DNA of 42,621 bases from Pseudomonas sp. JM0905a (GTDB taxonomy: Bacteria; Pseudomonadota; Gammaproteobacteria; Pseudomonadales; Pseudomonadaceae), in the NCBI RefSeq assembly GCF_014700075.1, contig NZ_JACXBU010000020.1:1-42621 (forward strand). Reading direction: 5' to 3'. The notes under the pieces are model-generated. The model saw only the letters and a list, made by a program, of their open reading frames with translations. It had not been told where the DNA came from and searched no databases. This document shows positions 15,596 to 24,336 of the stretch, piece after piece. Position 1 is the first letter of the stretch; each line of letters starts with the position of its first letter. Both the position numbers and the translations under genes were made by a program.

Positions 15596-15672
15596 TGCAA
15601 CCTCGATATCAAAGGGGAGCGGACGTCCGTGACGGTGTGTCCGTCCGTGACCCGTTCAGGTCATCGGTGAAT

Positions 15673-15694
15673 TTTCCTACAACCCCATAGGAAG
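15673..15694. promoter_or_regulatory. Everted TTTCCTA/TAGGAAG site between rocA-like and rocR-like genes
   Basis: TTTCCTA (15673-15679) and TAGGAAG (15688-15694) with an 8-bp spacer, in the opposite relative orientation to the abutting heptads at 9932 and 20728. It lies 78 bp upstream of the first rocA-like start and 68 bp upstream of the rocR-like ATG, so it could control either gene. Confidence 0.4.
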
Positions 15695-15762
15695 CGCCGC
15701 CTAGCTGCGACCACTTCTTCGCCAGTAACTTGGCCGGTATCCCAACCCCTGTCGAGCCCCGC

Positions 15763-16959
15763 ATGAAGAACTTACGCATTCTGGTTCTGGAAGACGAGCC
15801 GTTCCAGCGCCTGATCGCGATCACCGCCCTGCGCCAGTTGGGGCTCGAACGCATCCATGAAGCAGCGGACGGTGCCGAAGCGCTGGCCCTGCTGGAAGCC
15901 TGTGGCGGCGTGGACATCGTGCTGTGCGATATGCGCATGGCCGGCATGGACGGCGCGGCCTTCCTGCGTCATGCGAGTGAGGCGGGCGTCGTCCGCTCGG
16001 TAATCCTCAGCAGCGAAGTAGGCACCGAAGTGCGCCAGGCCATCAGCGCGATGACCCGCTGCCTGGGCCTGCAATTTCTCGGCGACCTGGGCAAGCCGTT
16101 CGACCTGGACCGCGCCGCAGCGCTTATCGAGCGCCACACGGCCGAATCGGCCACGACGGCTGCGCCTCGACAGACGCCGGACTCACCCACGCTGAAGGAC
16201 ATTCTCCGTGGCCTGGATCAGGGCGAGTTCGAAGCCTGGTTCCAGCCCAAGTTCCACCTGGACAATGAGACGTTGCAGGGAGCTGAGGTCCTGGCGCGTT
16301 GGCGTCATCCACAGCACGGCGTGCTCGCCCCGTCGCAATTCCTGCCGACCATGGAAGCCCACGACCTGATCGACCGCCTGTTCTGGCAGCTCTTCGCCCA
16401 AGGTCTCGCACTGCAGCGGGACCTCGCCCGCGCCGGACGACACGTGAACCTCGCCTTCAACCTTCAGCCCCGGCAGCTGAGCGATCAGGGGCTGGTCGAA
16501 CGTATCGGCACGGCCCTGGGGGACGCCGGGCTTCCCGGGGATGGCCTGACCTTCGAACTCACCGAAACAGGCTTGCTGGAAGCCCCTGCGGCGAGCCTGG
16601 AATGCCTGGTGAGGTTGCGCCTGCTGGGCTGCGGACTGGCCATGGACGACTTCGGAGCCGGCTACTCATCGCTGGACCGCCTCTGCGAACTGCCGTTCAG
16701 CCAGGTCAAGCTGGACGCCAGCTTCGTTCACAAACTGATGAACCAGCCACGCACCAGCGCCGTTATCAGCAGCGCCGTCGCCCTGGCCGAATCGATGGAC
16801 ATGACGCTGGTGGTGGAAGGCGTGGAAACCCCCGAGCAGCGCGACCAGCTGCTGGCCCTCGGCTGCCAGGTGGCCCAGGGTTATCTCTTCGCCCGTCCGC
16901 AGGACCGCGACGAATTCCTCGCCATACTGGCCCGCAAGGGCACCTCCAGGCCTCACTGA
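15763..16959 (+). CDS. rocR: Receiver-EAL c-di-GMP phosphodiesterase, RocR-like
   Basis: 398 residues starting MKNLRILVLEDEPFQRLIAI. Receiver domain with phospho-acceptor D56 (VLCDMRM), then an EAL domain from about 150. Catalytic residues are intact and fall at the positions I recall for P. aeruginosa RocR: E175 (EVL), E265 and E268 in ELTE, D295-D296 (DDFG), E352 (VVEGVE). It should therefore hydrolyse c-di-GMP to pGpG when phosphorylated. In the Roc system RocR counteracts RocA, competing for the sensor phosphotransfer domain and lowering c-di-GMP. The ATG at 15763 is preferred over an upstream TTG (15730) because it begins the receiver fold. Its last 7 bp overlap the convergent sensor gene. 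Confidence 0.9.
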   Translation: MKNLRILVLEDEPFQRLIAITALRQLGLERIHEAADGAEALALLEACGGVDIVLCDMRMAGMDGAAFLRHASEAGVVRSVILSSEVGTEVRQAISAMTRCLGLQFLGDLGKPFDLDRAAALIERHTAESATTAAPRQTPDSPTLKDILRGLDQGEFEAWFQPKFHLDNETLQGAEVLARWRHPQHGVLAPSQFLPTMEAHDLIDRLFWQLFAQGLALQRDLARAGRHVNLAFNLQPRQLSDQGLVERIGTALGDAGLPGDGLTFELTETGLLEAPAASLECLVRLRLLGCGLAMDDFGAGYSSLDRLCELPFSQVKLDASFVHKLMNQPRTSAVISSAVALAESMDMTLVVEGVETPEQRDQLLALGCQVAQGYLFARPQDRDEFLAILARKGTSRPH

Positions 16960-19900
16960 CCGTCAGCGGCCATCCGTGCGGTCAGTGCCTGTTCCAGCTC
17001 CAGCAGCGCCAGGCGTAACTCACCCGCGGTCGCGCGCAGCTCCGATGCTTCCGGCGCCGGTGTCTTGCACGCCTGCTCAAGGTTCACGCAAGCGGCAATC
17101 AAGGGTTCCGCCCGGATGACCCGCGCGGCGCCCTTGAGCCGGTGAGCGAGCTCGGACAGGCCATGGGCATCGCCCTGCTCAGCGAGTTCAGCCAGTGGTC
17201 GCATATCCCGGCGATTGGTCTCCAACAGCTCATTCAGCAGGTTGTGAATCAGACCGGGATCACCCCCCGTCAACGGCGCCAGCGGCGCGAGATCGAACAA
17301 CCCCGGCACCTCTGCAGCGGACGGCGTCGGCGAGCTCGCGGCTACCTCGGCCGCCGGCTCTCCACCCTTTGCAGCACGCAGTTTCTCCTCCAGCAAATCG
17401 AGCCCGATGGGCTTGATTAGGCAGTCGTCCATTCCCGCCCGGATGCTGCGTTCGACCTCCTCCTGCTGGGCATCGGCGGTCAAGCCGAGAATCAGCGTCG
17501 GCGCCCCCTGGGCATCACGCTCGCCTTCACGAATGGCGCGCGCAAGGTCGGCGCCGCTCATGCGTGGCATGTGGCAATCGGTGGCAACGACGTCGAAGTG
17601 CCCAGCGCGCCAGAACGCCAGGGCGTCCACGCCGTTCTCCGCCTCGACCACCTCGTGACCGAGGAAGCCAAGCTGCTGGGCGAGGATCTGCCGGTTCACC
17701 GGATGATCGTCCACCACCAGTACCCGCAGCCTCCGTCGCTCCTGCGCCACTGCCGCCACGCCGGAGACCGGCTCTTCCACAGGGTCGAGGCGATGCAGCC
17801 GCAGCTCCACCTCCACCCGCGTGCCCTGGCCCGGTGTACTGGTGAGCGTCAGGCGGCCGCCCATCATTTCGCAGAGAGAACGGCAGATGACCAACCCCAG
17901 TCCCGCCCCTTTCGTCTGGTGATAACCCCGCTCGACCTGGGCGAATGGGCGGAACAAGCGACGCTGGTCCTCCTCGGAAATACCAATGCCGGTGTCCTCG
18001 ACGCAGAAGTTCACCCGCAGCAGTCCGGGCTCGGACGCTTCGCCCTCTATCTGCAGGCGAACGCTGCCCTCGCGGGTGAACTTGATGGCGTTGCTGACCA
18101 GGTTCGAGAGGATCTGCTTGAAGCGCATGCTGTCCACCAGCACATCACCCTGGATGCTGGAGTCGATATCCAGCACCAGGCTCAGGCCCTTCTGCCGCGC
18201 CAGGCCGTCGAATACCCTCGCGACCGACTCCACCAGCTCCCGCAGGTTGGCCCTGTGGGGTGCCAGGCTGAGCCGGCCCGATTCGATCCGAGCGATATCG
18301 AGGATGTCGCCGATCAGTACCAGCAGGCTGCGCGCCGAACCGTAGGCGACTTCGATGCTGGAGCGGTCGATGGGCTGGTCCCCGGCGCGCTTGAGTGCCA
18401 GTTCGAGAATGCCGATCACCGCGTTCATCGGCGTACGGATCTCGTGGCTCATGGTCGCGAGGAAGGTGGTCTTGGCGCGGCTCGCTTCATCGGCCAGGTT
18501 CTTCGCGGCCTCCAGTTCCTGCACCAGCTGGCGGTGTCCGGTGACGTCGAGCCAACCGCAGATCACGCCCTTCACGGTGCCGGTGGAATCCTGGAAGGGA
18601 TGGACCCAATGATCGATCCACAGGGTCTGCCCGCCAATCTGCACGGTGCGTAGGCCTTGCAGCATCTGCCCTTCCGTCATGGCCTGGCGATAGAGCTGCT
18701 GGAACTCCGGCGCGGACTCGAAAACCTCCGGAGGCAGCTCCGTGACCGTTCGCCCACGCACCGTTTCCAGCGGCAGACCGATGGCAGACAGGTAGCTGCG
18801 ATTGCAGGACAGCAGTCGCCCCCCGGCGTCTCGGACGTAGAGCGGTGGCGGCATGCTGTCGATCAGGGTCTCGATGAAACGCAGTTCGTCGTTCAACTGG
18901 CGTTCCGTGGCCCGGCGACGGCGTACCTCGCGGCGCTGGTGGAAGACCCAGGCCAGCACCAGCAGCAGCAACAGCGCGGCGCCGATGACGATGCGCTGGA
19001 TCAGGGTGCCGTAGTCACGCCAGGTCTGCGGGCTCATCCCCGGACTGCCCCGCCAGCTGTTGGAGATGGCGCTGAGCTGGTCCGGCCCGAGGCTGGCCAC
19101 GGTCTTTTCAAGAATGGCGTGGAGTTCGGTATCGGCGCGGCGAACGGCGAAGTTGGCGGTGACCGGCTCCAGCCCGGCCAACCCCCTGATCGCCAGACGC
19201 CCCTGGAACAGCCGCGTGATGTAGTAGCGCGCCGTGGTGACGGGCACCAGCGCGCTGTCGGCGCGACCGTCCGCAACCAGGTGCATCGCGTCCAGGTAGG
19301 AGCCGGTATCGGCCAGTTCAAGCGCCGGGTAGCTCGCCTTGATCTCATCACGAGCCACGTTGCCCTTGCCCAACGCCAGGCGCTGGCCGGCCCCGTCCCC
19401 CGCAAGTGCCACTGTGCCGCCATCCTGCCCGGCGCGGGCCACCAGCGCGAAGGGCACCCTGGAGATCGGGCGCGTGAAGCGAAGCTGCGTTTCTCGCTCC
19501 TTGCTCACCGTAAGGATGGCGAGATCCGCCTCGCCATCCAGGACGCTGTCGATCTCTCCGTCGATACCACCGGCCCGGCTGACCGCCTCGAAGCGCAGAC
19601 CGGTCCGCATGGACGCCATTTCCAGCAGGTCGGCAACAATGCCGCGGAACTGCCCCTCATCATCGAAGAACGCCAGCGGCGCCTTGTCGTCATCGATGAC
19701 CAGGCGTACCACCGGATGGCGCTCCACCCAACGCTGCTCCTCCGGCGACAGCGGCAGCCGCTCGCTGAGCAGCGTCATTCCACTACCCACCCAGCGCCGC
19801 GCGACCTCATCCAGTTGCGAGGGGCCGATGGCACGCAGGGCGGCATCGATGCCTCGTAGCAGGCGCTGATCGCCCTCACGCATGACGAAGGCGATGCCGT

Positions 19901-20651
19901 CATCGCGTTGGTCGATGAAGCGGTCGAATTTCAACAGGCCGTAGAAACTGCGATTGAGCTGGAAATAGACCGGCAGCAGGTCACCCACCAGTAGGTCGGA
20001 CTGGCCGAAAGCGACCTTGGCCATCGCGTCGTCCACGGACGTGGCGACTACCTGCTGCGCCCCGGGATAGCGCTGGCCGAGCGCCTGGTCGTGCCCGGGT
20101 ACCAGGGCGATGCGTAACCCTTCGAGGTCCTGCGGCAGGACGCGATGGTCGTCGTAGCGGCGGAACAGGGCGAGGCGGTCGGTGGCGAATGCCTGGCTAC
20201 GTATCGCCGGGGCCTCCCTGCCGTCCTGCCCATCGCCGACGAATAGATCGATCTCCCCAGCGGCCAAGGCACGCAGCAATGCGGGACGGTCGGAGTACTG
20301 CCGCAGCCTGATTTGCATGCCGAGCCACTGACTGATCAGGGCAACCGTGTCGGCTGCGATGCCCTCATAGCTGCCATCGCGCTGGATGATCTCCATGGGG
20401 GCCGTGCCATCGGCGGCCACGCCCAGCACCAGCTCGCGCTTCTGCCGCAGCCAGTGCCAGTCCTCCTCGCTGATGGCGAGGTCCTGCTGATCGACCACCA
20501 GTTGGCTGGAAAGGACCAGGCGTTGGACATCCTCGGCAGCAGGAGTGCCCGTGCCGATCAGAGTCATCCAGCACACGAGCCAGAGGCGTCCAACAGACGA
20601 TCTGAGGAAAGAAGAAATGCGCAACTGGCCGGCCTTCCTGGATGAATTCAA
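16953..20651 (-). CDS. rocS: Unorthodox hybrid sensor kinase with two periplasmic binding domains, RocS/BvgS-like
   Basis: 1232 residues if the TTG at 20651 is used; a TTG at 20624 has AGGAAGG upstream and may be the real start. Order: signal (about 17-40), two SBP_bac_3 venus-flytrap domains (about 70-290 and 310-535), one membrane helix (553-571), PAS (about 590-710), HisKA with H736 in MSHEIRTPMN, HATPase (NLVSNAIKF, DTGIGI, GAGLGL), receiver with D1025 (VVATDCHMP), and HPt with H1170 (LAHRLKGAA). This is the complete BvgS/RocS1 phosphorelay layout. It probably senses a periplasmic ligand and passes phosphate through H736-D1025-H1170 to the RocA-like regulators and the RocR-like enzyme. 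Convergent with, and 7 bp overlapping, the rocR-like gene. Confidence 0.9.
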   Translation of the reverse strand: MNSSRKAGQLRISSFLRSSVGRLWLVCWMTLIGTGTPAAEDVQRLVLSSQLVVDQQDLAISEEDWHWLRQKRELVLGVAADGTAPMEIIQRDGSYEGIAADTVALISQWLGMQIRLRQYSDRPALLRALAAGEIDLFVGDGQDGREAPAIRSQAFATDRLALFRRYDDHRVLPQDLEGLRIALVPGHDQALGQRYPGAQQVVATSVDDAMAKVAFGQSDLLVGDLLPVYFQLNRSFYGLLKFDRFIDQRDDGIAFVMREGDQRLLRGIDAALRAIGPSQLDEVARRWVGSGMTLLSERLPLSPEEQRWVERHPVVRLVIDDDKAPLAFFDDEGQFRGIVADLLEMASMRTGLRFEAVSRAGGIDGEIDSVLDGEADLAILTVSKERETQLRFTRPISRVPFALVARAGQDGGTVALAGDGAGQRLALGKGNVARDEIKASYPALELADTGSYLDAMHLVADGRADSALVPVTTARYYITRLFQGRLAIRGLAGLEPVTANFAVRRADTELHAILEKTVASLGPDQLSAISNSWRGSPGMSPQTWRDYGTLIQRIVIGAALLLLLVLAWVFHQRREVRRRRATERQLNDELRFIETLIDSMPPPLYVRDAGGRLLSCNRSYLSAIGLPLETVRGRTVTELPPEVFESAPEFQQLYRQAMTEGQMLQGLRTVQIGGQTLWIDHWVHPFQDSTGTVKGVICGWLDVTGHRQLVQELEAAKNLADEASRAKTTFLATMSHEIRTPMNAVIGILELALKRAGDQPIDRSSIEVAYGSARSLLVLIGDILDIARIESGRLSLAPHRANLRELVESVARVFDGLARQKGLSLVLDIDSSIQGDVLVDSMRFKQILSNLVSNAIKFTREGSVRLQIEGEASEPGLLRVNFCVEDTGIGISEEDQRRLFRPFAQVERGYHQTKGAGLGLVICRSLCEMMGGRLTLTSTPGQGTRVEVELRLHRLDPVEEPVSGVAAVAQERRRLRVLVVDDHPVNRQILAQQLGFLGHEVVEAENGVDALAFWRAGHFDVVATDCHMPRMSGADLARAIREGERDAQGAPTLILGLTADAQQEEVERSIRAGMDDCLIKPIGLDLLEEKLRAAKGGEPAAEVAASSPTPSAAEVPGLFDLAPLAPLTGGDPGLIHNLLNELLETNRRDMRPLAELAEQGDAHGLSELAHRLKGAARVIRAEPLIAACVNLEQACKTPAPEASELRATAGELRLALLELEQALTARMAADGQ

Positions 20652-21076
20652 CGATCAGAACCTTAGTCGAAGGGGAAGTCTTTTGTGGCTCCTGCGATGT
20701 GGGCGAGAAGTCCGCCTACATGGTCTGTAGGAAAGTTCCTAAACGACCGATCAGAAGTAAAACCAACAATATACTTCCGGCCCTGCGGACCTACTGATTG
20801 CTTCGATTCATGCCACTTGACGGAGCATCGGCTTTCAAACTTGTTGAAAGTGGGTACGCAGAATTTGGAGAAGTCCGAAGGACAATTGGCTTAATTCTGA
20901 AGAAGTTTTCAGAGCGAGCCAACTTGACGTCCTTCAACTCCAAACGCGTTGGACAACCTGCCCCGTCGGGTAGGTGCACCCAGCGAACTTCGAACAACCC
21001 CAGCTCCCAACGGCATCTTTCAGAAGGCCACGCGCCGTCCGTATTCATTGGGAAGCCTGACGAGGAGAACCGACGG
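20652..21076 (+). promoter_or_regulatory. rocS-like/rocA-like divergent gap with BvgA-like operator
   Basis: TAGGAAAGTTCCTA (20728-20741) is a near-perfect abutting inverted heptad, 13 of 14 to TAGGAAATTTCCTA. A TATACT (20770-20775) lies where a -10 would be if the site overlapped or abutted a weak -35, as expected for an activator-dependent promoter reading right. That would give a leader of about 290 nt before the regulator start at 21077. The region is clearly richer in A+T than its neighbours. The same site could also serve the leftward sensor gene. Confidence 0.5.
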
Positions 21077-21709
21077 ATGAACAAGGTATTGCTGATCGAT
21101 AACCAGCCCATGCTCCGCTTTGCCACTCGCGTACTGCTGGAACGTGAGGACTACGAGGTAGTCGGCGAAACAGAAAGCGGCGTCGAAGGCCTCAGCATGG
21201 CCCGATCGCTGCGGCCCGATCTGGTCATCCTGGACATCGCCATCCCCAAACTCGACGGTCTCGAAGTCCTGGGGCGACTCAGCGCCATGGACGCCAACGT
21301 GAAGTTGCTGGTGCTCACTTCTCTGCCAGCCTCGCTCTACGCAAACCGCTGCCTGCAGGCCGGCGCCACCGGCTATCTGTCCAAGCAGGAGCAGGCGTTC
21401 AGCCTGATATCCGCCGTGCGCTCGGTGCTCTCCGGCTACAGCCTGTTCCCCAGCACCGTGCACCTGCCGGACGCTTCGCAGCCGGGGCAATGCAGCGACA
21501 GCTACTTGCTGGACAGCCTCTCCGACCGCGAACTGGCAGTTCTGCAGAATCTGGCCGATGGCAAGAACAACCAGGAAATTGCCAAGCAACTGTTCATCAG
21601 CCACAAGACGGTCAGCACCTACAAATCACGCCTGATGGACAAGCTCAAGACCCGCAACCAGGTCGACCTGATCGACTTCGCACGCCGCTACGTGGTGCCC
21701 ACTCCCTGA
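21077..21709 (+). CDS. rocA: LuxR-type response regulator, RocA/BvgA-like (second copy)
   Basis: 210 residues starting MNKVLLIDNQPMLRFATRVL. Same design as the regulator at 14960: receiver with D53 (VILDIAIPKLD), Thr (VLTS) and Lys (LSKQEQ), then a LuxR helix-turn-helix (LSDRELAVLQNLADGKNNQE, then KTVSTYKSRLMDKL). It differs in the acidic pair, which is D8-N9 rather than D8-D9, so Mg2+ binding and phosphorylation may be altered. GAGGAG upstream fixes the ATG at 21077; the frame stays open further upstream to about 20798, but that would add about 90 residues unlike any receiver. Two such regulators in one cluster recall cupD-type loci with more than one regulator. Confidence 0.87.
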   Translation: MNKVLLIDNQPMLRFATRVLLEREDYEVVGETESGVEGLSMARSLRPDLVILDIAIPKLDGLEVLGRLSAMDANVKLLVLTSLPASLYANRCLQAGATGYLSKQEQAFSLISAVRSVLSGYSLFPSTVHLPDASQPGQCSDSYLLDSLSDRELAVLQNLADGKNNQEIAKQLFISHKTVSTYKSRLMDKLKTRNQVDLIDFARRYVVPTP

Positions 21710-21728
21710 GCATCATGCCTTTCCGGAT

Positions 21729-21753
21729 GCCGCAGCCTCAGCGAGGCTGCGGC
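21729..21753. terminator. Perfect 11-bp hairpin between rocA-like gene and cdhB
   Basis: GCCGCAGCCTC (21729-21739) and GAGGCTGCGGC (21743-21753) with a 3-nt loop, overlapping the cdhB stop codon. It lies between two convergent genes, so it may act on both strands, though T-tracts are weak on each side. Confidence 0.6.
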
Positions 21754-22217
21754 AAGCCGATTACACAACCTACATGACGTGGCCGCGGCAGCTCGCAATG
21801 AGTCGCCGCGATAGCTGCGATCCGCGCCGCCACGGATTCGTCGAAGACCGCCGAGCGGGACGAACTGGAATCCACATTCATCAGCATCTGCTCGCTGGCC
21901 GCCAACAACTCTTCCCCGCCCGACAGGTACAGGCCATGGTGGATATGCAGCCGCTTGGCGTCGTGGGCGAGCAGCTGGGTGCGCACTTCTACTTCGGCTC
22001 CCAGCTTCACCTCGGCCAGATAGTTGAGGTGGCATTCCAGGGTGAACAGCGTGTGGCCGGTCTCGGCACGACCGCCCTCATCGAGGCCGATTTCGTCCAT
22101 CAAGGCATCGGTGGCGTAGCTGAAGATCAGCAGGTAGAACGCGTCCCGCAGGTGCCCGTTGTAATCCACCCAGTCGGGGAGGATCGCGGTGCGGTAGGTG
22201 GTGAGGGCGTGGCCCAT
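21738..22217 (-). CDS. cdhB: Betainyl-CoA thioesterase (carnitine catabolism)
   Basis: 159 residues starting MGHALTTYRTAILPDWVDYN. Hotdog fold with the DYNGHLRDAFYLL catalytic segment. By synteny with P. aeruginosa PA5385 it hydrolyses betainyl-CoA made by CdhC, releasing glycine betaine, which feeds GbcAB. Last gene of the leftward caiX-cdhC-cdhA-cdhB series. The ATG at 22217 has GGGAG upstream; the frame extends 11 codons further, to 22250, without a ribosome binding site. The C-terminal codons run into a hairpin that doubles as the probable terminator. Confidence 0.9.
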   Translation of the reverse strand: MGHALTTYRTAILPDWVDYNGHLRDAFYLLIFSYATDALMDEIGLDEGGRAETGHTLFTLECHLNYLAEVKLGAEVEVRTQLLAHDAKRLHIHHGLYLSGGEELLAASEQMLMNVDSSSSRSAVFDESVAARIAAIAATHCELPRPRHVGCVIGLPQPR

Positions 22218-22237
22218 TAGGAAACTCCCAGCAATGC

Positions 22238-22273
22238 GCCCTCTCCCCAACCCTCTCCCTGAAGGGAGAGGGA
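22238..22273. repeat. Family B repeat, single head
   Basis: CCCTCTCCCCAACCCTCTCC, then CTGAAGGGAGAGGGA: a hairpin of the CCCTCTCCC..GGGAGAGGG type, in the cdhA-cdhB gap. Confidence 0.7.
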
Positions 22274-22303
22274 GTCAGCACGGAGTGGCGGGAAGGTTTG
22301 AGG

Positions 22304-23269
22304 TTAGTCGGCGAAGGCGAAGCCGTGATTGGCCTTGGTTTCCTTGATGGCGCCGAGCACCGCCAACAGGCAATCGTCACGGTAGCGTTCCAGCTCGGCA
22401 ATGCTACGCGAACCCTGCTGCTCGGACGTACCTTCCACCACCCGGTCGATCAGTTCGTCGGTCAATTCCGGCGCCGGCAGGTAGGTCCACGGCAGCTGCA
22501 ACGCCGGGCCGAACTGGGCCATGAAGTGGCGCATCCCGGCATTACCGCCGGCCAGGGTGTAAGTCAGGAAGGTGCCCATGAAGGACCAGCGCAGCCCGGC
22601 GCCGAAGCGGATGGCGTCATCGATCTCGCCGGTGCTGGCCACACCGTCGTTGACCAGGTGCAGCGCCTCGCGCCAAAGCGCTTCCAGCAGGCGGTCGGCG
22701 ATGAAGCCCGGCACTTCCTTGCGCACGTGCAGGGGGCGCATGCCCAGCGCGGTATAGATTTCGATGGCGGCCTGGACGGCCTCCGGGGCGGTCTTCTCCC
22801 CACCCACCACTTCAACTAGGGGCAGCAGGTAGACCGGGTTGAACGGGTGGCCGACCACGCAGCGTTCCGGGTGCACGGCGTCTGCGTAGAACTCGCTGGG
22901 CAGCAAGCCCGAGGTGCTGGAACCGATGATCACGTTCGGCCGTGCGGCAGCGCTGATCTTCGCATGCAGGTCGAGCTTGAGGTCGAGTCGTTCCGGCGCG
23001 CTTTCCTGGATGAAATCGGCGTCGCGCACGCACTCTTCGATGGTCGCGACGAAGCGCAGGCGGTCCGGGGACGCACCGGGGGCCAGGCCCTGTTTCTGCA
23101 GTGCCGGCCAGGCGTTGGCGATGCGAGAACGCAACGCGGCCTCAGCGCCGGGCGCCGGGTCCCAGGCGATGACGTCGAGTCCGTGGGCCAGGGCGCGGGC
23201 GATCCAGCCGCTGCCGATGACGCCGCTGCCGAGAGCGGCGAAGGTCTTGATCTGGGTGACGAAGGACAT
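22304..23269 (-). CDS. cdhA: L-carnitine dehydrogenase
   Basis: 321 residues starting [20 protein letters not shown]. Oxidises L-carnitine to 3-dehydrocarnitine with NAD+ in the cytoplasm. 3-Hydroxyacyl-CoA dehydrogenase fold: Rossmann motif GSGVIGSGW (residues 14-22), [10 protein letters not shown], the [11 protein letters not shown] segment with the catalytic-region serine, [16 protein letters not shown] with the catalytic histidine, then a helical C-terminal domain ([20 protein letters not shown]). Matches P. aeruginosa PA5386 in length and position. GGAG precedes the ATG. Second from last in the carnitine operon. Confidence 0.94.
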   Translation of the reverse strand: MSFVTQIKTFAALGSGVIGSGWIARALAHGLDVIAWDPAPGAEAALRSRIANAWPALQKQGLAPGASPDRLRFVATIEECVRDADFIQESAPERLDLKLDLHAKISAAARPNVIIGSSTSGLLPSEFYADAVHPERCVVGHPFNPVYLLPLVEVVGGEKTAPEAVQAAIEIYTALGMRPLHVRKEVPGFIADRLLEALWREALHLVNDGVASTGEIDDAIRFGAGLRWSFMGTFLTYTLAGGNAGMRHFMAQFGPALQLPWTYLPAPELTDELIDRVVEGTSEQQGSRSIAELERYRDDCLLAVLGAIKETKANHGFAFAD

Positions 23270-23327
23270 GGTGGCTCCTGATGGGCGAATGAATGGAGAG
23301 TGGGGAACTCCGAGTGCTATCCGGATT

Positions 23328-23366
23328 CCCTCACCCCCGGCCCCTCTCCCAGGGGGAGAGGGGAGA
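23328..23366. repeat. Family B repeat, single head
   Basis: CCCTCACCCCCGGCCCCTCT, then CCCAGGGGGAGAGGGGAGA, in the cdhC-cdhA gap. Same sequence family as the paired elements in the dgc operon. Confidence 0.7.
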
Positions 23367-23375
23367 AAAGCGGGC

Positions 23376-24263
23376 TCAGCCTCTAGGCTTGAGGTTCATC
23401 TTCTTGCGACCCTCGGCCGGGGTCAGGGCGCGGCCGCCGAGGCGTTCGATGATCTCGATGGCCCGCTCCACCAGTTGGCCGTTGCTGGCGTGCACGCCAC
23501 GGTCGAGCCAGATGTTGTCTTCCAGACCGACCCGCACGTTGCCGCCCAGCAGCATCGCCTGGGCCACCATCGGCATCTGCGAGCGACCGATACCGAAGCC
23601 TGCCCAGGTGATTCCCGCCGGCAGGTTGTCGGCCATGGCCTTCATGGTGGTGGTATCAGCCGGCGCGCCCCACGGAATGCCCAGGCAGATCTGGATCAGC
23701 GGGTCCTCCAGCAGGCCTTCCTTGAGCATCTGCTTGGCGAACCAGAGGTGGCCGGTGTCGAAGATTTCCAGCTCGGCCTTCACCCCCAACTCGGTAATGC
23801 GCCTGGCGCCGGCACGCAGCTGGGCCGGGGTGGAGACGTAGATGAAGTCGCCATCGCCGAAGTTCAGGGTGCCGCAGTCCAGGGTGCAGATTTCCGGCAG
23901 CAGTTCCTCCACGTGGGCCAGGCGCTCCAACGGTCCCACCAGGTCGGTGCCGGTGCCGAACTCCAGGGGCTGCTCGCCCTTGCCGATTTCCAGGTCACCG
24001 CCCATGCCGGCGGTGAGGTTGATGATGATGTCGGTATCGCTTTCGCGGATGCGCTCCACCACTTCGCGGTACAGGGCCACATCGCGGCTCGGCTTGCCAG
24101 TTTTCGGGTCACGCACATGGCAGTGGGCGACGGTGGCGCCAGCCTTGGCCGCTTCAATGGCGGCGGCGGCGATTTCCTTCGGGGTGACGGGAATGGCCGG
24201 GTGCTTGCCGACGGTATCGCCGGCGCCGGTGACGGCACAGGTGACGATGACTTCGTAGTTCAC
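23376..24263 (-). CDS. cdhC: 3-dehydrocarnitine:acetyl-CoA trimethylamine transferase (BKACE)
   Basis: 295 residues from a GTG start at 24263 (read [20 protein letters not shown]). DUF849/beta-keto acid cleavage enzyme fold. Family members use a divalent metal held by histidines (here in AHCHVRDP) and condense a beta-keto acid with acetyl-CoA. Here 3-dehydrocarnitine plus acetyl-CoA would give betainyl-CoA plus acetoacetate. [16 protein letters not shown] and [10 protein letters not shown] are conserved family segments. The GTG is preferred over an upstream ATG at 24320 because it matches family N-termini and has AAGGAT about 10 bases upstream. It lies between caiX and cdhA. Confidence 0.92.
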   Translation of the reverse strand: MNYEVIVTCAVTGAGDTVGKHPAIPVTPKEIAAAAIEAAKAGATVAHCHVRDPKTGKPSRDVALYREVVERIRESDTDIIINLTAGMGGDLEIGKGEQPLEFGTGTDLVGPLERLAHVEELLPEICTLDCGTLNFGDGDFIYVSTPAQLRAGARRITELGVKAELEIFDTGHLWFAKQMLKEGLLEDPLIQICLGIPWGAPADTTTMKAMADNLPAGITWAGFGIGRSQMPMVAQAMLLGGNVRVGLEDNIWLDRGVHASNGQLVERAIEIIERLGGRALTPAEGRKKMNLKPRG

Positions 24264-24336
24264 GGTTGTTTCATCCTTCTGCGAGGCGATCGGAAACCCT
24301 GCGCGGGGCAATCCGCGCACCGGGCGTTGCGTTGAG

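Noticed and set aside
20798-21076. Possible N-terminal extension of about 93 residues on the second RocA-like regulator.
   Set aside because: The receiver fold begins at 21077, which has a good ribosome binding site, and the upstream stretch has an AT-rich, promoter-like character.
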